A DNA stretch of 64,000 bases from Serripes groenlandicus (GCA_031761405.1 JASEVX010000008.1:73686514-73750513), one strand, 5' to 3'. Shown: positions 1 to 9,707, counted from the first letter of the stretch. The notes: generated from the letters alone by a model not told the origin. Program-made: numbers and translations.

Positions 1-542
1 TTAAAGTTAATATCATATAGCCTGGTGAGTTAAAGTTAATATTATATAGCCTGGTGAGTTAAAGTTAATATCATATAGCCTGGTGAGTTAAAGTTAATAT
101 CATATATGTTGGGTTAAAGTTAATATCAAATAGCCTGATGATTTAAAGTTAATATCATATAGCCTGGTGAATTAGATTTTGTATCATGTAGTCCGGTGGG
201 TTTAAATTAATATTATATAGCCTGGTGGGTTAAAGTTAATTTTATATATCATGGTGGATTAAAGATAATTTCATATAGCCTGGTTGGTTTAAGTTAATAT
301 TATATAACCTGTTGGGTTTAAGTTAATATCATATAGCATGGTGGGGTAAAGTTAATATCATATAGCATGGTAGGTTAAAGTTAATATCATATAGCCTGAT
401 GGGTTAAAGTTAATATCATATAGCCCGATGGGTTAAAGTTAATATCATATAGCCCGTTGAGTGTGAGTTAATATCATAAAGCCTGGTGGGTTAAAGTAAA
501 TATTATATAGCCTGTTGGTTTGAAGTTAATATCACATAGCCC
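1..542. repeat. 30-bp minisatellite, about 18 copies
   Basis: A unit of roughly TTAAAGTTAATATCATATAG plus CCTGGTGAGT recurs head to tail from the first base of the window, so the array is cut by the window edge. Copies differ by point changes and small indels. The right edge fades near 542. The possible last coding exon of the minus-strand gene would read into this array. Confidence 0.95.
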
Positions 543-654
543 GGTGCGTGACTTCATCGTGCAAACACAATTTTCAGTAACAACCGTTTGCAGAACGTTA
601 ACATGGCTATAGTTTTTGGAAATACTTTTTCTCGATTCAGGGATTTCTAGGCTT
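474..654 (-). CDS. Possible terminal exon of the minus-strand gene
   Basis: After an ATAAG acceptor the minus strand is open for 60 codons (starting SLEIPESRKS) and stops at 474-476, inside the edge of the 30-bp minisatellite. The exon before it (1122-1011) ends with two spare bases and this one begins with one, so the phase fits. Against it: the acceptor has a poor polypyrimidine tract, and the last 20 or so residues are minisatellite-encoded. If real, the C-terminus of the protein is built from repeat DNA. Transcript data would decide. Confidence 0.22.
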
Positions 655-910
655 CTTATGGAGATCACTATGGAATAATTCGTCGTAAAATTTGTACTAG
701 TATTTGCTAGTTGTGTACAAAGGTATCGAACACATTGTTCAATGCTGTATGAAAAACATACACCAACTAGTCCAGCTTTTTAATTTCCTTTAAGCAAACA
801 ATCCTAAAAATGCATAAAAGATACACTTTGATACAATGTGTAACTACAATTAGTTCAATCTAACCTCGTTAGCCACAAATTATACGTTGGACATCGCTCA
901 TGAAGACATC
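551..910. other. Unassigned sequence
   Basis: Apart from the weak terminal exon candidate that ends at 654, I see no repeat, exon or RNA signal in this stretch. Confidence 0.4.
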
Positions 911-1010
911 CTAAGTAAGGACAGTGACACATTCACTACGCTGAATATGACACTCGTTTATTATGAGTGATAATAAATAAACACTCATGAAATATCCTAT
1001 ATGTACATAC

Positions 1011-1122
1011 TCGCATTCGTTTTTGGCCTCGGCAGATGTGAATTTTATTTCCAGATCTTTTAGACATAGGACAAACGCTGGACCATCTAGACTCTGTTGA
1101 ATGCACGTGTTTTCGGGAAAAT
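1011..1122 (-). CDS. Exon of unrecognised multi-exon gene (exon 7 of the chain)
   Basis: The acceptor is strong (a T-rich tract ending TTCTTTTTCAG) and the donor is GTATGT. The exon is 112 bp, that is two bases, 36 codons and two bases. The G left by exon 6 plus its first two bases (AT) make an Asp codon. It then reads FPENTCIQQSLDGPAFVLCL and KDLEIKFTSAEAKNEC, with no stop in the phase dictated by the upstream exon. I do not recognise the family. The mixed, protein-like composition and phase continuity are the evidence for coding. Confidence 0.62.
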
Positions 1123-1160
1123 CTGAAAAAGAAAGGATTACAGCCAAAGGAAACTGTATT

Positions 1161-1381
1161 TGAGCCGTTCCACGAGAAAACCAACATTGTGGACTACGCG
1201 TAAAACATCGACCCGGGACAGCTTAAGCATGCCGCGCAGGCTAACCCAGACAGACGCGTTTCGCTTCCTGTGGATTTTCTGTTTCAGGAATCATTACTCT
1301 ATCCCCGCGGCGTGCACAGGCTGATCTGGGTCGATAAATTACGCAGAGGCTATCATGTTGGTTTTCTCGTGGAATGGCTCA
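1161..1381. mobile_element. MITE with 26-bp terminal inverted repeats (family X, copy 1)
   Basis: The ends are GAGCCGTTCCACGAGAAAAC and its near-exact reverse complement. The interior has no coding capacity and is clearly related to 46104-46369: both carry CATGCCGCGCAGGCT, a CTGATCTGGGTCGAT-type motif and GGATTTTCTGTTTCAGGAAT. It is a non-autonomous DNA transposon. The target duplication is unclear here, but the second copy suggests TTAA. Confidence 0.85.
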
Positions 1382-1384
1382 TTT

Positions 1385-1797
1385 CTTTTGAATCTTTCTA
1401 AATCTTTTCTTTTATCATAAAAGCAGAAAAAATGAACAACGAAATAAAAATATCATCAACTTTTAATAGCAACCGTTCTATAGTTCTAATAGTTAATAGT
1501 TGTAGCATAGAACTGAAAATATTGTGAGAAAAATCCTTATTATAATCAATACCTCATTTTGCCACAATATTTTCAAAACTCTGATGCAGATGCGTGAAAA
1601 TACACCCGGTATGTGAGATAAGGTTAAAACTGACAAGAGTCCATTTTACAATGATATTACACGTGCTTGTTTGTGGATATCATCGTGGGATAACCACGTT
1701 TGTCGATTGCACTCGTACTTATATCATGGTGTTTGGAGTGTAGCGTAATCAGTAACCATGGATGACCGACGATTGTTTACGGAATGCATAAGCTCAT
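1385..1797. other. Unassigned intronic sequence
   Basis: AT-rich sequence without a recognisable repeat or exon. It lies between exon 6 and exon 7 of the minus-strand gene, so it is best read as intron. Confidence 0.5.
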
Positions 1798-1829
1798 TTA
1801 AATACTAAACCGGATACCAGTACACGTAC

Positions 1830-2005
1830 CATCAGGGAAAGCCGAACATTCCTTCTCCAGATAACCGTTGATGGACTGGTTCCGGGAGTCCGCCATAGAG
1901 AACACGTGACTTAATGTGGATGTGGATTTCGGCACGGATATTTCGCAGCTGCCAGACTCTGGAAGACTCTCTCTCAGGCAGTCCTTAAAGGCGTTATCTG
2001 TTTTT
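1830..2005 (-). CDS. Exon of unrecognised multi-exon gene (exon 6 of the chain)
   Basis: Acceptor TGTTTCCCTCCAG and donor GTACGT flank a 176-bp exon (one base, 58 codons, one base). The GG left by exon 5 plus its first A make a Gly codon, then KTDNAFKDCLRESLPESGSC and onwards to ECSAFPD. The segment is polar and serine-rich (around STSTLSHVFSMADSRNQS) and looks less helical than the upstream exons, perhaps a linker. Further upstream on the minus strand the open frame enters an interspersed repeat (2081-2270), which I exclude from the exon. Confidence 0.65.
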
Positions 2006-2080
2006 CTGGAGGGAAACACACATATGATTATATCAAGGTCAGTTTTTGAAAAGTATTTTGAAAATTTCCTCAAAGAATTA

Positions 2081-2270
2081 ATTCCATGCAGATTCTGGTT
2101 GCCAAGGCAACCGAAAGGATTTTTTAAAAGTTGAAAATCTTTTTGACTGAAACCGAAATGCCTAGAGAGCTTAGATAATCGGTGTGTAGCATATGCCCCT
2201 CGAGTAAAAATTGGCCATGCCCCGGGGTTCACCTGTTTTACATAGAGATATATTAGGAAAATTGAAATTG
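2081..2270. repeat. Dispersed repeat related to 48541-49025
   Basis: AATTCCATGCAGATTCTGGT and GCCAAGGCAACCGAAAGGA, then AAAATTGGCCATGCCCC and a GAGATATAT tail, match the blocks at 48541-48640 and 48960-49025. The segment lies in the intron just upstream of exon 6. No coding capacity is evident. Confidence 0.7.
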
Positions 2271-2729
2271 AAGAATTGTTTTTAAATCTCCTTGAAAAAA
2301 GAAAAAACCTTGGCGGAGAGTAAAAAGAGCAATCTGCTAGCTCCAAGCGGGAGGTCAGAGTCCCCCATGAACACTAAAAATGTCACTAGTTTTGACTTGA
2401 GTAGGTTATGTAATATTCCATTCCAGTATACGGTTTCCAGAAATACGTAATAAACAGGTATCCTGTTGCATTTGTGCATTGTTTCATTACTAGCGTCTGA
2501 TTGTTATTTGGAGCAAAGAAAAAATCAATAAAATAGCACTGAATAAAAATTGAATTGTTGATCTGCATAAATATTAATTATTCATATTACAGTGTGGTCA
2601 ACTGCGCAATGTTACTACATTACTCTTTACATTTAATAGTACCGATATAATGCAAATGATAACTTGGAAGCCTATGTTTAGATATACTGGTTGTGTTAAT
2701 TGTTTACCAGCTGCTGCTGTTCATCATCG
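2271..2729. other. Unassigned intronic sequence
   Basis: No exon with good splice signals and no repeat were recognised in this AT-rich stretch between exon 5 and exon 6. Confidence 0.4.
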
Positions 2730-3035
2730 TCGGACATATACGGTTATTGACTCTGCTATGCTCCAACATCACATGGGGGATTTTCACTGTCGGTTCGCCG
2801 TTTTGACTGAACAGAATAGAATACACACAAACCAATCAAAATGATGCTTACATTTCCGAATCTCTCCTTCGTGTAGACGCATAGAGAAATGAGGGATCTG
2901 ATTGGCTGTTATTGAGCTTTAAAACATTGTGCTGCATCCAATCAGAAACAATATTGGCTAGCTGTCGAAATGGCAGTGAACAATCCGACGCGTGATGTTG
3001 GAGCATAGCCGAGCGACATCCATGGGTATCCGATA
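2730..3035. mobile_element. Small inverted-repeat element
   Basis: CTATGCTCCAACATCAC near 2757 is matched by GTGATGTTGGAGCATAG near 2993, and the similarity continues outwards with mismatches (GATTTTCACTG against CAGTGAACAATC). ACCAATCAAAA and a diverged TGATTGGCT lie inside. This fits a decayed MITE. The exact ends are not resolved. Confidence 0.5.
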
Positions 3036-3078
3036 ACATGATAACATGATCCCAGTGATAGAAAATAAATCTACATAC

Positions 3079-3226
3079 CCGCAGACGAAGCCGACTTGTT
3101 TTTGTAGCTGCCGAAAAGGTGTTTTAACTTCAGCGAAAAATACTTGTACATAGTTTGAGAACAACAACAACACACATCGTAGAGCCGAAGGGCACGTCTT
3201 TGGTTTCGGGGACGGGAGATCTGTTT
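3079..3226 (-). CDS. Exon of unrecognised multi-exon gene (exon 5 of the chain)
   Basis: Acceptor TGTATTCCTTTCAG and donor GTATGT enclose 148 bp (two bases, 48 codons, two bases). The single G left by exon 4 plus AA makes Glu, followed by TDLPSPKPKTCPSALRCVLL and on through LFSNYVQVFFAEVKTPFRQL. A proline-rich start leads into a hydrophobic stretch that could be an amphipathic helix. The exit phase joins exon 6 exactly. The phase and splice signals support a real exon; the function is unknown. Confidence 0.65.
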
Positions 3227-3264
3227 CTGAAAGGAATACATGATTGTATTTCAGTAACATATAT

Positions 3265-3382
3265 TGTCGAACGTTATCAAAACATGGTACAAACAAGGCC
3301 ATGCTTCTTTTTTGTATAACCCCGAAATATGCATGTATATATACATATAAAGTGTTTGCCTTTGATAACGTTCGATGATACA
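3265..3382. repeat. Short inverted repeat
   Basis: TTGTCGAACGTTATCAAA is matched about 95 bp downstream by TTTGATAACGTTCGATGATA, giving a hairpin with roughly 18-bp arms around an AT-rich loop. It may be a small MITE remnant. Confidence 0.55.
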
Positions 3383-3587
3383 ATGGGCATTGTGAGCATG
3401 TTTACGAGAGGAGTCCAAATATAATTCCAGTCGGATTTCTTCGGCTAAACACGTAGAGTTGAGGCTTTAACATCATCCGTGATTATACGCAAACTATGTA
3501 GTAGTTATTCGGCTTCCGGATGCGTGTCGCTGCGGTGGGTCAATGTATACTTGGGAAAATGTCCCAAATAATCCGATCGAACTATAT

Positions 3588-3770
3588 TTATCAGTCCCGA
3601 TAGCATAGCGGTAAAGCCGCCTCGGGGACAGGAGGTCAAAAGTTCGAATCCCGGTGAGGTCCGTTATGATATGGCCGATTGGTTAGCCTCCAGTGAGTTA
3701 AGTAGTTATACCGAATTCTTGTCTGTTTGGTGAACAGGATAAGACTGGGGAATAAAACATTGTTTACACG
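3588..3770 (+). mobile_element. tRNA-derived SINE (family E)
   Basis: An A-box-like TAGCATAGCGG and a B-box AGTTCGAATCC are spaced as in a tRNA (about 45 bp apart) and are followed by a non-tRNA body ending near GGGGAATAAAACATTG. The head does not fold as a perfect tRNA and a tail follows, so I call a SINE or tRNA-like relic. It is the only copy I saw in the window. Confidence 0.6.
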
Positions 3771-3992
3771 ATTAAAGTGTCTCATAAATCAGAAATGTCG
3801 GCAAATTACATTCATGAACGTGAGAGGAAGGAACGACAACGTGACACTATAACTAAACAAATAATTTACTGTTGCCTTTTCATTAGGAGAACACTCGAAC
3901 TGGAACAACATGTACGCCATTAAATGTTGAAATACGTTATAAATCTCAGGTCGCTCTCCGTAAATAGCCGAGCGCGGCCGACTATAACTTAC

Positions 3993-4123
3993 CAAGGGAC
4001 CACTTGGAGAACATGATTTTGCTGAGTTCCTGTGCTGTTTTACTTCCCCCAATGTACATCTGTAGGGTGGGACACTCGTACAGGAAGTAGGCCAGTGATA
4101 CCATCGTTTGAATGTTGTCGTCG
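3993..4123 (-). CDS. Exon of unrecognised multi-exon gene (exon 4 of the chain)
   Basis: An acceptor after TAATTATCATTACAG and a perfect GTAAGT donor bound 131 bp (one base, 43 codons, one base). AG from exon 3 plus C makes Ser, followed by DDNIQTMVSLAYFLYECPTL and QMYIGGSKTAQELSKIMFSK. The pattern of hydrophobic residues suggests paired helices of ARM/HEAT type, and it resembles exon 2 (...MMEYYFQCP...), hinting at internal repetition of a two-exon module. The family was not identified. Confidence 0.7.
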
Positions 4124-4159
4124 CTGTAATGATAATTAGGTAAATCACCATGGAAGGGG

Positions 4160-4695
4160 TATATAGATCACGAAGATCAAAATATCATCACAAAAGTAAA
4201 TAAACGGAAAATGACATAATAAAATGGGGGATATCAATACAAAGGGGAAACTCGCAGATAGATTTCACTAAAAAGGAGAATTGGATTGTCTGTTTCCCGC
4301 CACTTTTGACCATTGTTCACGGTGTTTCATGGATACGTTAGCAGTACTACTGGTCCATTTATCCAGTCATTCGTAATGCTAACCATCAACCCCGAGCAGC
4401 CATTACCACACTTTTATAAAGTCTTTGGTATAACCCAACGGGGGGTCTAACCAGCAGTCGAGATGGACGCTCTGCCACTTCACCACCGAGGGGAAATTCG
4501 TCATTAAGGAGAAAATATCATTACAAACGGGAATAAAATAATTTCTTCACAAAAGGAGAAAACTAATTTTTAAGGAGAAAATACCATAACAAGATGGGAA
4601 AAACTCGCTTTTAAGGAGAAAATATTATCCAAAAGCAAAGAACTCGTCAACGGGAAAATACCGTTAGAAATAGAGAAATATCTTTACAAAAGGTA
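4160..4695. repeat. Degenerate AAGGAGAAAAT-rich tract, split by a SINE
   Basis: Variants of 'TTAAGGAGAAAATATCATTAC' recur irregularly at about 4170-4290 and 4495-4690. A minus-strand SINE (4332-4494) interrupts the tract, which suggests that the repeat is older than the SINE. Confidence 0.55.
4332..4494 (-). mobile_element. tRNA-derived SINE, family A
   Basis: Read on the minus strand it has a degenerate tRNA-like head, GTTATACCAAAGACTTT, TGGTAATGGCTGCTCGGGG and a 3' part TGGATAAATGGACCAGTAGT. This is the same order as the copies at 15.1, 16.5, 18.4, 47.7, 51.8 and 59.0 kb. The head has lost a clean B box. Confidence 0.75.
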
Positions 4696-4989
4696 AATAT
4701 AAACCCAATAAACATGTAGAACTTTTCTTGTATTATGATATGGATGTTGCCAAGAATTTTTCCTATACAACAGTACTGCAGTTTTATCACTACGATAGAA
4801 CGTTTTTATCCTCTCCCTGATGGTCAAATTACGCTAAATACATCCGCTGACTTGCTGATCTACAGTACTATAGTCCCTAGAAAAAAAATTGTTTGCGTAG
4901 AAATGAGTGTATACCATCACCAGAATGTATTGAATATATGACATTGTGTTTAAATGCATTGTGAATGTGTATAGGATGCACTGGAAATG

Positions 4990-5237
4990 ATTGATTTGAA
5001 AGTGAAAGTAAATAATGCTAAACACCGGTTTTGTCCGGGCCCGAATTGGTCCAAAATGACGGTTACCATTTTCGCCTGGTGAGTTCTTTCTTGCATAATG
5101 CCTGACCGCACATTTTCTTTTGATAGTTTTGAAGCTAGGAGGTAACTCTTTTCAATGATATATAGGTGTTCTACATCAGAAACGCTTAGAAAATGTGACA
5201 ATTGGGGACTAAAACTGGTCGATTTACATGGAAACAA
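4990..5237 (-). repeat. Dispersed repeat, partner of 9125-9340
   Basis: On the minus strand it carries TCCCCAATTGTCACATTTTC, a GAACACCTATATATCATTG motif, GCATTATGCAAGAAAGA and CCAATTCGGGCCCGG. The plus strand at 9125-9340 carries these in the same order with about 70-80% identity. It is a two-copy dispersed family with no evident coding. Confidence 0.65.
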
Positions 5238-5344
5238 AGAAGGATTTTTATTTTGGTCAACGTCTTAACCGGGTATCAAGCGAGTAGGCTAATTCAATTA
5301 TTTTCCGTAATAGTTTTATAGCAGACAATTCTAACACAAATACT

Positions 5345-5396
5345 ATATAAGATAACACTTTCCCACAAACAACAAATCTGCAGCAGTCAACTTTCA
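5345..5396. mobile_element. Fragment of the TTAA MITE family (B end)
   Basis: AACACTTTCCCACAAACAAC followed by AAATCTGCAGCAG is the B-type terminus of the abundant MITE family. It stops abruptly where the next element begins at 5397. Confidence 0.7.
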
Positions 5397-6256
5397 ACAA
5401 GAGGCCCAAGAGGGCCAGTATCGCTGACAAAGGCAAAATAGCCCCGTCCACTGGCGGCCATAGTTTTCGACCAATCAACTTGGCTTGAAGGAATCTGATA
5501 GTTGGTCAACCAAGGAACATTTCTACAAAATCATTTGAAAATCGGCCTGACACTTTGGAGAAGATTTTTTAAGTTTTCACTATAGCCATATAAGGCAAAA
5601 CTATTTTTCGACCAATCAATATGGCTTAAAGAAATATGAAAGAGGCGATCCAAAGGAACATTTCTACAATTTCTTTTGAAAATTGGCCAAACACTTTCGG
5701 AAAAGAAGATTTTGGTTAAGTTTTCACTATAGCCATATAAGGCAAAATTGACCTGCCCCCTGGCGGCCATGCTTTTTCTACCAATCGATTGGGCTTGAAG
5801 GAATCTGATAGAGGGTCACCCAAGGAACATTTCTACAAAATTATTTGAAAATCGGCCTGACGCTATCGGAGGAGAAGACATTTTAAGTTTTCACTATAGC
5901 CATATAATGCAGAATAGCCCCGCTTTCTGGCGGCCATGTTTTTCGGCCAATCAACATGGCTTGAAGGAATCTGAAAGAGAGATGAACCAAGGAATATTTC
6001 TACAAAATTATTTGAAAATCGGCCTGACACTTTCGGACAGAATTTTGCATGCATCCAAAAAAGTTGAAGGAATTCAGGAGAAGACATTGAGAGGATGCTT
6101 TCTACGACATTTCATCCCAATTGGCCAAGTGGTTAAGGAGAAAAAGTCGTTTGAAGCAAAACGTTCACGTACGCACGCACGCACGCCCTCAAGCACGCAC
6201 GCACAACCAAATTCGCCATGACATTAACTCGACTGGCTTTCTGCCAGTGGAGCTAA
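5397..6256 (+). mobile_element. Bivalve-type interspersed element with four internal about 180-bp repeats
   Basis: It opens with a small hairpin GAGGCCCAAGAGGGCC and closes with CTGGCTTTCTGCCAG followed by GAGCTAAAAA. Between them a block (CCCCTGGCGGCCATG ... GGCTTGAAGGAATCTGA ... AAGGAACATTTCTACAAAAT ... TTTTCACTATAGCCATATAA) is repeated four times, followed by a GCAC-rich microsatellite at 6172-6204. I know this architecture from mollusc genomes, and no protein is encoded. The element at 60638-60936 has the same terminal signatures in the opposite orientation. Confidence 0.75.
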
Positions 6257-6309
6257 AAAAAACATTTAGCCAAATAAATGGATATCATTTATAAATATAT
6301 TTATATACT

Positions 6310-6412
6310 TTTGTCAATCGTCGGATAGAAAATTGGCCGAGCCGTGATTCAAACTCGAAACCCCTGGATTGACAGCCCGCGTCGCTACCGACAGAGCTAC
6401 CGGGACTCGGCC
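6310..6412 (-). mobile_element. SINE family C, tRNA-like head only
   Basis: The reverse complement reads CGGTAGCTCTGTCGGTAGCG (A box) then GAGTTTGAATCACGG (B box). It matches the head of the full-length copy at 56875-57178, but the body and tail are missing. Confidence 0.75.
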
Positions 6413-6533
6413 TGTTGCAAAATGAAAAAACTCATATGAGGAATTTCTCCTTTTGTAACAATTTTTTAAAAAAATGTCGTCAAAATGCGTGAACAAGTGG
6501 GAAAGAGTTGAGAACGGTTATTCTGTCAAGTAC

Positions 6534-6648
6534 CTGCATACTTCATCCTCGTTCTGATCTGAATTCTCCGATATTGCCTTTTCCAAGACTTTGTATTTCG
6601 CTATGTTTATCCGGAAATTGGGGGTGGAGCCCAATTCGGTAGTACATT
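6534..6648 (-). CDS. Exon of unrecognised multi-exon gene (exon 3 of the chain)
   Basis: The acceptor is TCCCTTTATGTTCAG and the donor GTACTT is weaker. The exon is 115 bp (two bases, 37 codons, two bases). G from exon 2 plus AA makes Glu, followed by CTTELGSTPNFRINIAKYKV and LEKAISENSDQNEDEVC. The second half is acidic and could be a loop between helices. The exit phase (AG) joins exon 4 to make Ser, the same residue type made at the exon 1/2 boundary, which again suggests a duplicated two-exon module. Confidence 0.65.
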
Positions 6649-6659
6649 CTGAACATAAA

Positions 6660-7290
6660 GGGAGATAAACAAAAACAGACATGTGTTTTGCATTAACAAA
6701 GAAATAGATCATTTGCATATTTAACAAGGTAAAATTTCAAATATCTAAACACTGCTGCAGAATGATGCGAATAAGGATGCGCGGTGGCGGGAAAACGTCT
6801 TTGTACTGACGCATGTGCAGTAGACAACCTTTTAAAACATTTTTGCCAAAGGAGAAATAAGTCTTATTTAAGCAATTTATTCTGATGCCGCAATGTTTGC
6901 AAATCTTTTTGATTATCATACTATCATTTAAATACATATTAAATATATTCGCCTACTTATTTCTAAAGTCGTCTGTTGCAGAGTTGTTGATGGGAAAGGG
7001 TTATTTTAATAAACAGCACTTAAATTATTGAAGTTTATAAGATAGTAAACAACTGCGAGGCATATACGTAAATCGGGAGCCAAGTAAACATAATCATAAA
7101 TTACATTACTATTGCCGACGAAGCTGCGAATGTTCTTTAATTATAAGAAAAAGTCTCCAAAACCAGAGTTATATATGTAACCGAATCGATCAACTCACCC
7201 ATCAGCATATGAAAACTTCATAACAATTGAATAAAGTTAAAAAATAATGTGTAAAATAGAGGAATTGTTGATCATTTCTACTATTGCCTC
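6660..7290. other. Unassigned intronic sequence
   Basis: AT-rich sequence between exon 2 and exon 3 of the minus-strand gene. I see no recognisable element before the SINE at 7292. Confidence 0.5.
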
Positions 7291-7291
7291 A

Positions 7292-7480
7292 ACTTTCTGA
7301 ATGGTAAGCGTCGGGGATTTTGAATCGGGCGTCCTATGTTCGATCCCCAGTCGCTGCGGAACGGTCATGGTGGAGTGCCCTTGGGCAAGGCACATTTCCT
7401 AGCCTAGTACTGGTTTGTTTACCCAGGGATCATGAATAAAGTGAACTATCGCCGTGATATAACTGAAATAATGTTAAAAA
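7292..7480 (+). mobile_element. tRNA-derived SINE, family B
   Basis: It has the tRNA-like head GGTAAGCGTCGGGGATTT and a GTTCGATCCCCAGTC B box. A conserved core, GGTGGAGTGCCCTTGGGCAA then GGCACATTTCCTAGCCTAGT, follows, and a 3' part GGGATCATGAATAAAGTGAA. It is near-identical to the copies at 56245 and 63540. Confidence 0.85.
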
Positions 7481-7598
7481 CTTGACCTCTTGCACTTCGC
7501 CCTAAAGAAGATACAGATTAGGTTGCACAGAGCCTATGGTTAATAGATCCGATCAACATCAGCCTATGCAAAAAATACAATTTGATCGTTATTACCTG

Positions 7599-7992
7599 TA
7601 ACCATTATCCCTTTCCTTCATACGGCACATCGACGACTTTGAAAACAATTGGGCCAAATTATGAAATGCTTCTATAAATTAAAGTATAATTATTAAATGG
7701 ACTTTAAAACATTGTGGAAAAAGTAGAAGTTGCAAACGCCGCCTGCTGCAGACACGTCAAAATGCGTCCGTATGAGGCCACAGGCGTAATATTGTTATAC
7801 TATATGGACCGTACAGAGGGGCTATTTATAGTAACACGGGAGGGAATCTCCAAATTATCATTACGATCATTGTTATCATAGCGTATGGACAATATAGAGA
7901 TACTTTTTATTATTTTAACGGTGTATTGTGGCTTTTTCCCTATTTTTTTCTGTAATGGAAATTCGGACGCCTGTGATGAGGGATAGGGTTAA
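7599..7992. mobile_element. TTAA-type MITE interrupted by another element
   Basis: The left end TAACCATTATCCCTTTCC and right end TATGAGGGATAGGGTTAA are the family termini. The A-side GCCTGCTGCAGACACGTCAA lies just before the break at 7778. The right end resumes at 7976, after a 197-bp insertion with its own termini. The break falls in the conserved 'GTATGAGGGA' part of the MITE. Confidence 0.8.
7779..7975. mobile_element. CACAGGCGTCC-family element nested in a MITE
   Basis: It begins CACAGGCGT, ends CGGACGCCTGTG, and shares GGCTATTTATAGTAACACG and ATAGCGTATGGACAATATAG with the large foldback at 35225-36289. It is flanked by ATGAGGC on the left and ATGAGGG on the right, consistent with a 7-bp target duplication with one change. 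Confidence 0.8.
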
Positions 7993-8032
7993 TATGTAAA
8001 GCTGAAGGTTAGTTTTCGTCTGGCGTTACTTA

Positions 8033-8548
8033 AGTAACAATATAGTTACATATATATAGTATATACAATATATACAAACAATATAGTTACAATCCTATAG
8101 TATATACAATATATACAAACAATATAGTAACAATCATATAGTATATACAATATATACAAACAATATAGTTACAATCATATAGTATATACAATATATACAA
8201 ACAATATAGTTGCTATCATATAGTATATACAATATATACAAACAATATAGTTACAATCATATAGTATATATACAAACAATATACTGAGTTACATTCATAT
8301 AGTGTATATACAATATATACAAACAATATAGTTACTATCATATAGTATATACAATATATACAAACAATATAGTTACAATCATATAGTATATATACAAACA
8401 ATATACTGAGTTACATTCATATAGTATATACAATATATACAAACAATATAGTTACATTCATATAGTATATACAATATATACAAACAATATAGTTACATTC
8501 ATATAGTATATACAATATATACAAACAATATAGTTACAATCATATTTG
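8033..8548. repeat. 41-bp minisatellite, about 13 copies
   Basis: A unit built from AGTATATACAATATATACAA and ACAATATAGTTACAATCATAT repeats with occasional shortened copies. A short (GGTTAT)n run of four units follows at about 8583-8605. Confidence 0.9.
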
Positions 8549-8840
8549 CTATACCTTCTGATGTATGAAATGCATTTGTGTTATGGTTATGGTTATGGTT
8601 ATGGTTCTAGACACTTTGGAGCCAAGGTTTAAAGTCGTGCGCATGGGCATGGTAGATCCAATACAAGCACCCTAATGCTTGTAATAATCTCTTTCTGGAA
8701 ATCGATATCCAAACATACATACTCTTATTAAAGGTCGTTAAGCGGTTCCTGGTAAGTGTTTTGGTTAGACAAAAAGCCGCATGTCTATGAGATAGCAGAC
8801 GGATTTTTAATAGACTTCATGAAATACATCGGAGCATATA

Positions 8841-9051
8841 TTAACACTTTCTCACATACAACAAATCTGTAGCGGACGACTTCGAAAAAACCAGTGACAA
8901 AAACCTGAAAAATCTCGATAAAAGTTAGCTTAATTGTTAAATAAAGTTGAAAACAGTGCGGCCTAAGGAGAAATTGCTCATCATGAGCAATTTCACCTTT
9001 GGCCACGCTTTTTTCAAAAGTCGTCTGCTGCTGTCTGCTTGTATGAAAATG
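8841..9051. mobile_element. TTAA-type MITE
   Basis: The B end TTAACACTTTCTCACATACA, a central palindrome (GGAGAAATTGCTCATCATGA) and the A side GTCGTCTGCTGCTGTCTGC are all present. The A terminus is diverged and lacks a clean GGGTTAA. Confidence 0.75.
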
Positions 9052-9124
9052 ATAAGCGGAAGTCTGCCATTTTGGGAAAGAAGTCGAATTGGAGGTCAAA
9101 GATCAGCAATTAAGTCCTTCTTTA

Positions 9125-9340
9125 TTTCAATGTTATCAACAAATTCCAGTCCTCAATTGTCACACTTACTTCAATGTGACAGGTAGAACAACTTATATCA
9201 TAGAAAATAATCACCTTTAAAATGATAAAAATAATTTGGGTCATGTATTATGTAAGAAAGATATCACTCAAGAAGATGGTTCCCGTCATTTTGCACACAA
9301 TTGGGCTGGGTCAAAACTTACTTTCCACAAACTCTAATCT
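9125..9340 (+). repeat. Dispersed repeat, partner of 4990-5237
   Basis: TCCTCAATTGTCACACTTAC, AGAACAACTTATATCAT, ATTATGTAAGAAAGATATC and CACAATTGGGCTGGG align in the same order with the minus strand at 4990-5237. Confidence 0.65.
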
Positions 9341-9707
9341 CAATCTCAGACACGGTCAAACTAACAACAGCGCTAGCGCATATTATTCTTATTAACATCG
9401 AATGTAAACGCATTGTCACATATTAATTGCAGCTGGTGTAGGTATATAATCATTTCTAAGCAAACGCAGTTGATTAGGTTCAACCTGGCCCTCGGATTTA
9501 CTTTGATATAGTTTGTACTGGAGGAATATTAATCCACAAACCAGTAACTCATTCTACTCTTCAGTTTTTAAATACTCTAAGTTTACAGGATCGGCCAAAA
9601 CCCATGGTTACTTAGATTTTAAATGAAAAGGTTACTTATATCTTTTTCCGTAAACAGACGATTTCTTGTTCCGTAAACAGCCGAGAGGGGCCGCCAGTAG
9701 GACTTAC
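9341..9707. other. Unassigned intronic sequence
   Basis: I see nothing assignable between the dispersed repeat and exon 2. Confidence 0.4.

Noticed and set aside
1798..2346. A single 182-codon minus-strand gene
   Set aside because: The upstream half lies in a dispersed repeat (2081-2270). The internal TTTCCCTCCAG acceptor and phase match to the exon at 3.1 kb favour a shorter exon.
8583..8605. Telomere-like (GGTTAT)n
   Set aside because: Only four units, and the sequence is not the TTAGGG expected for molluscs; a simple repeat.
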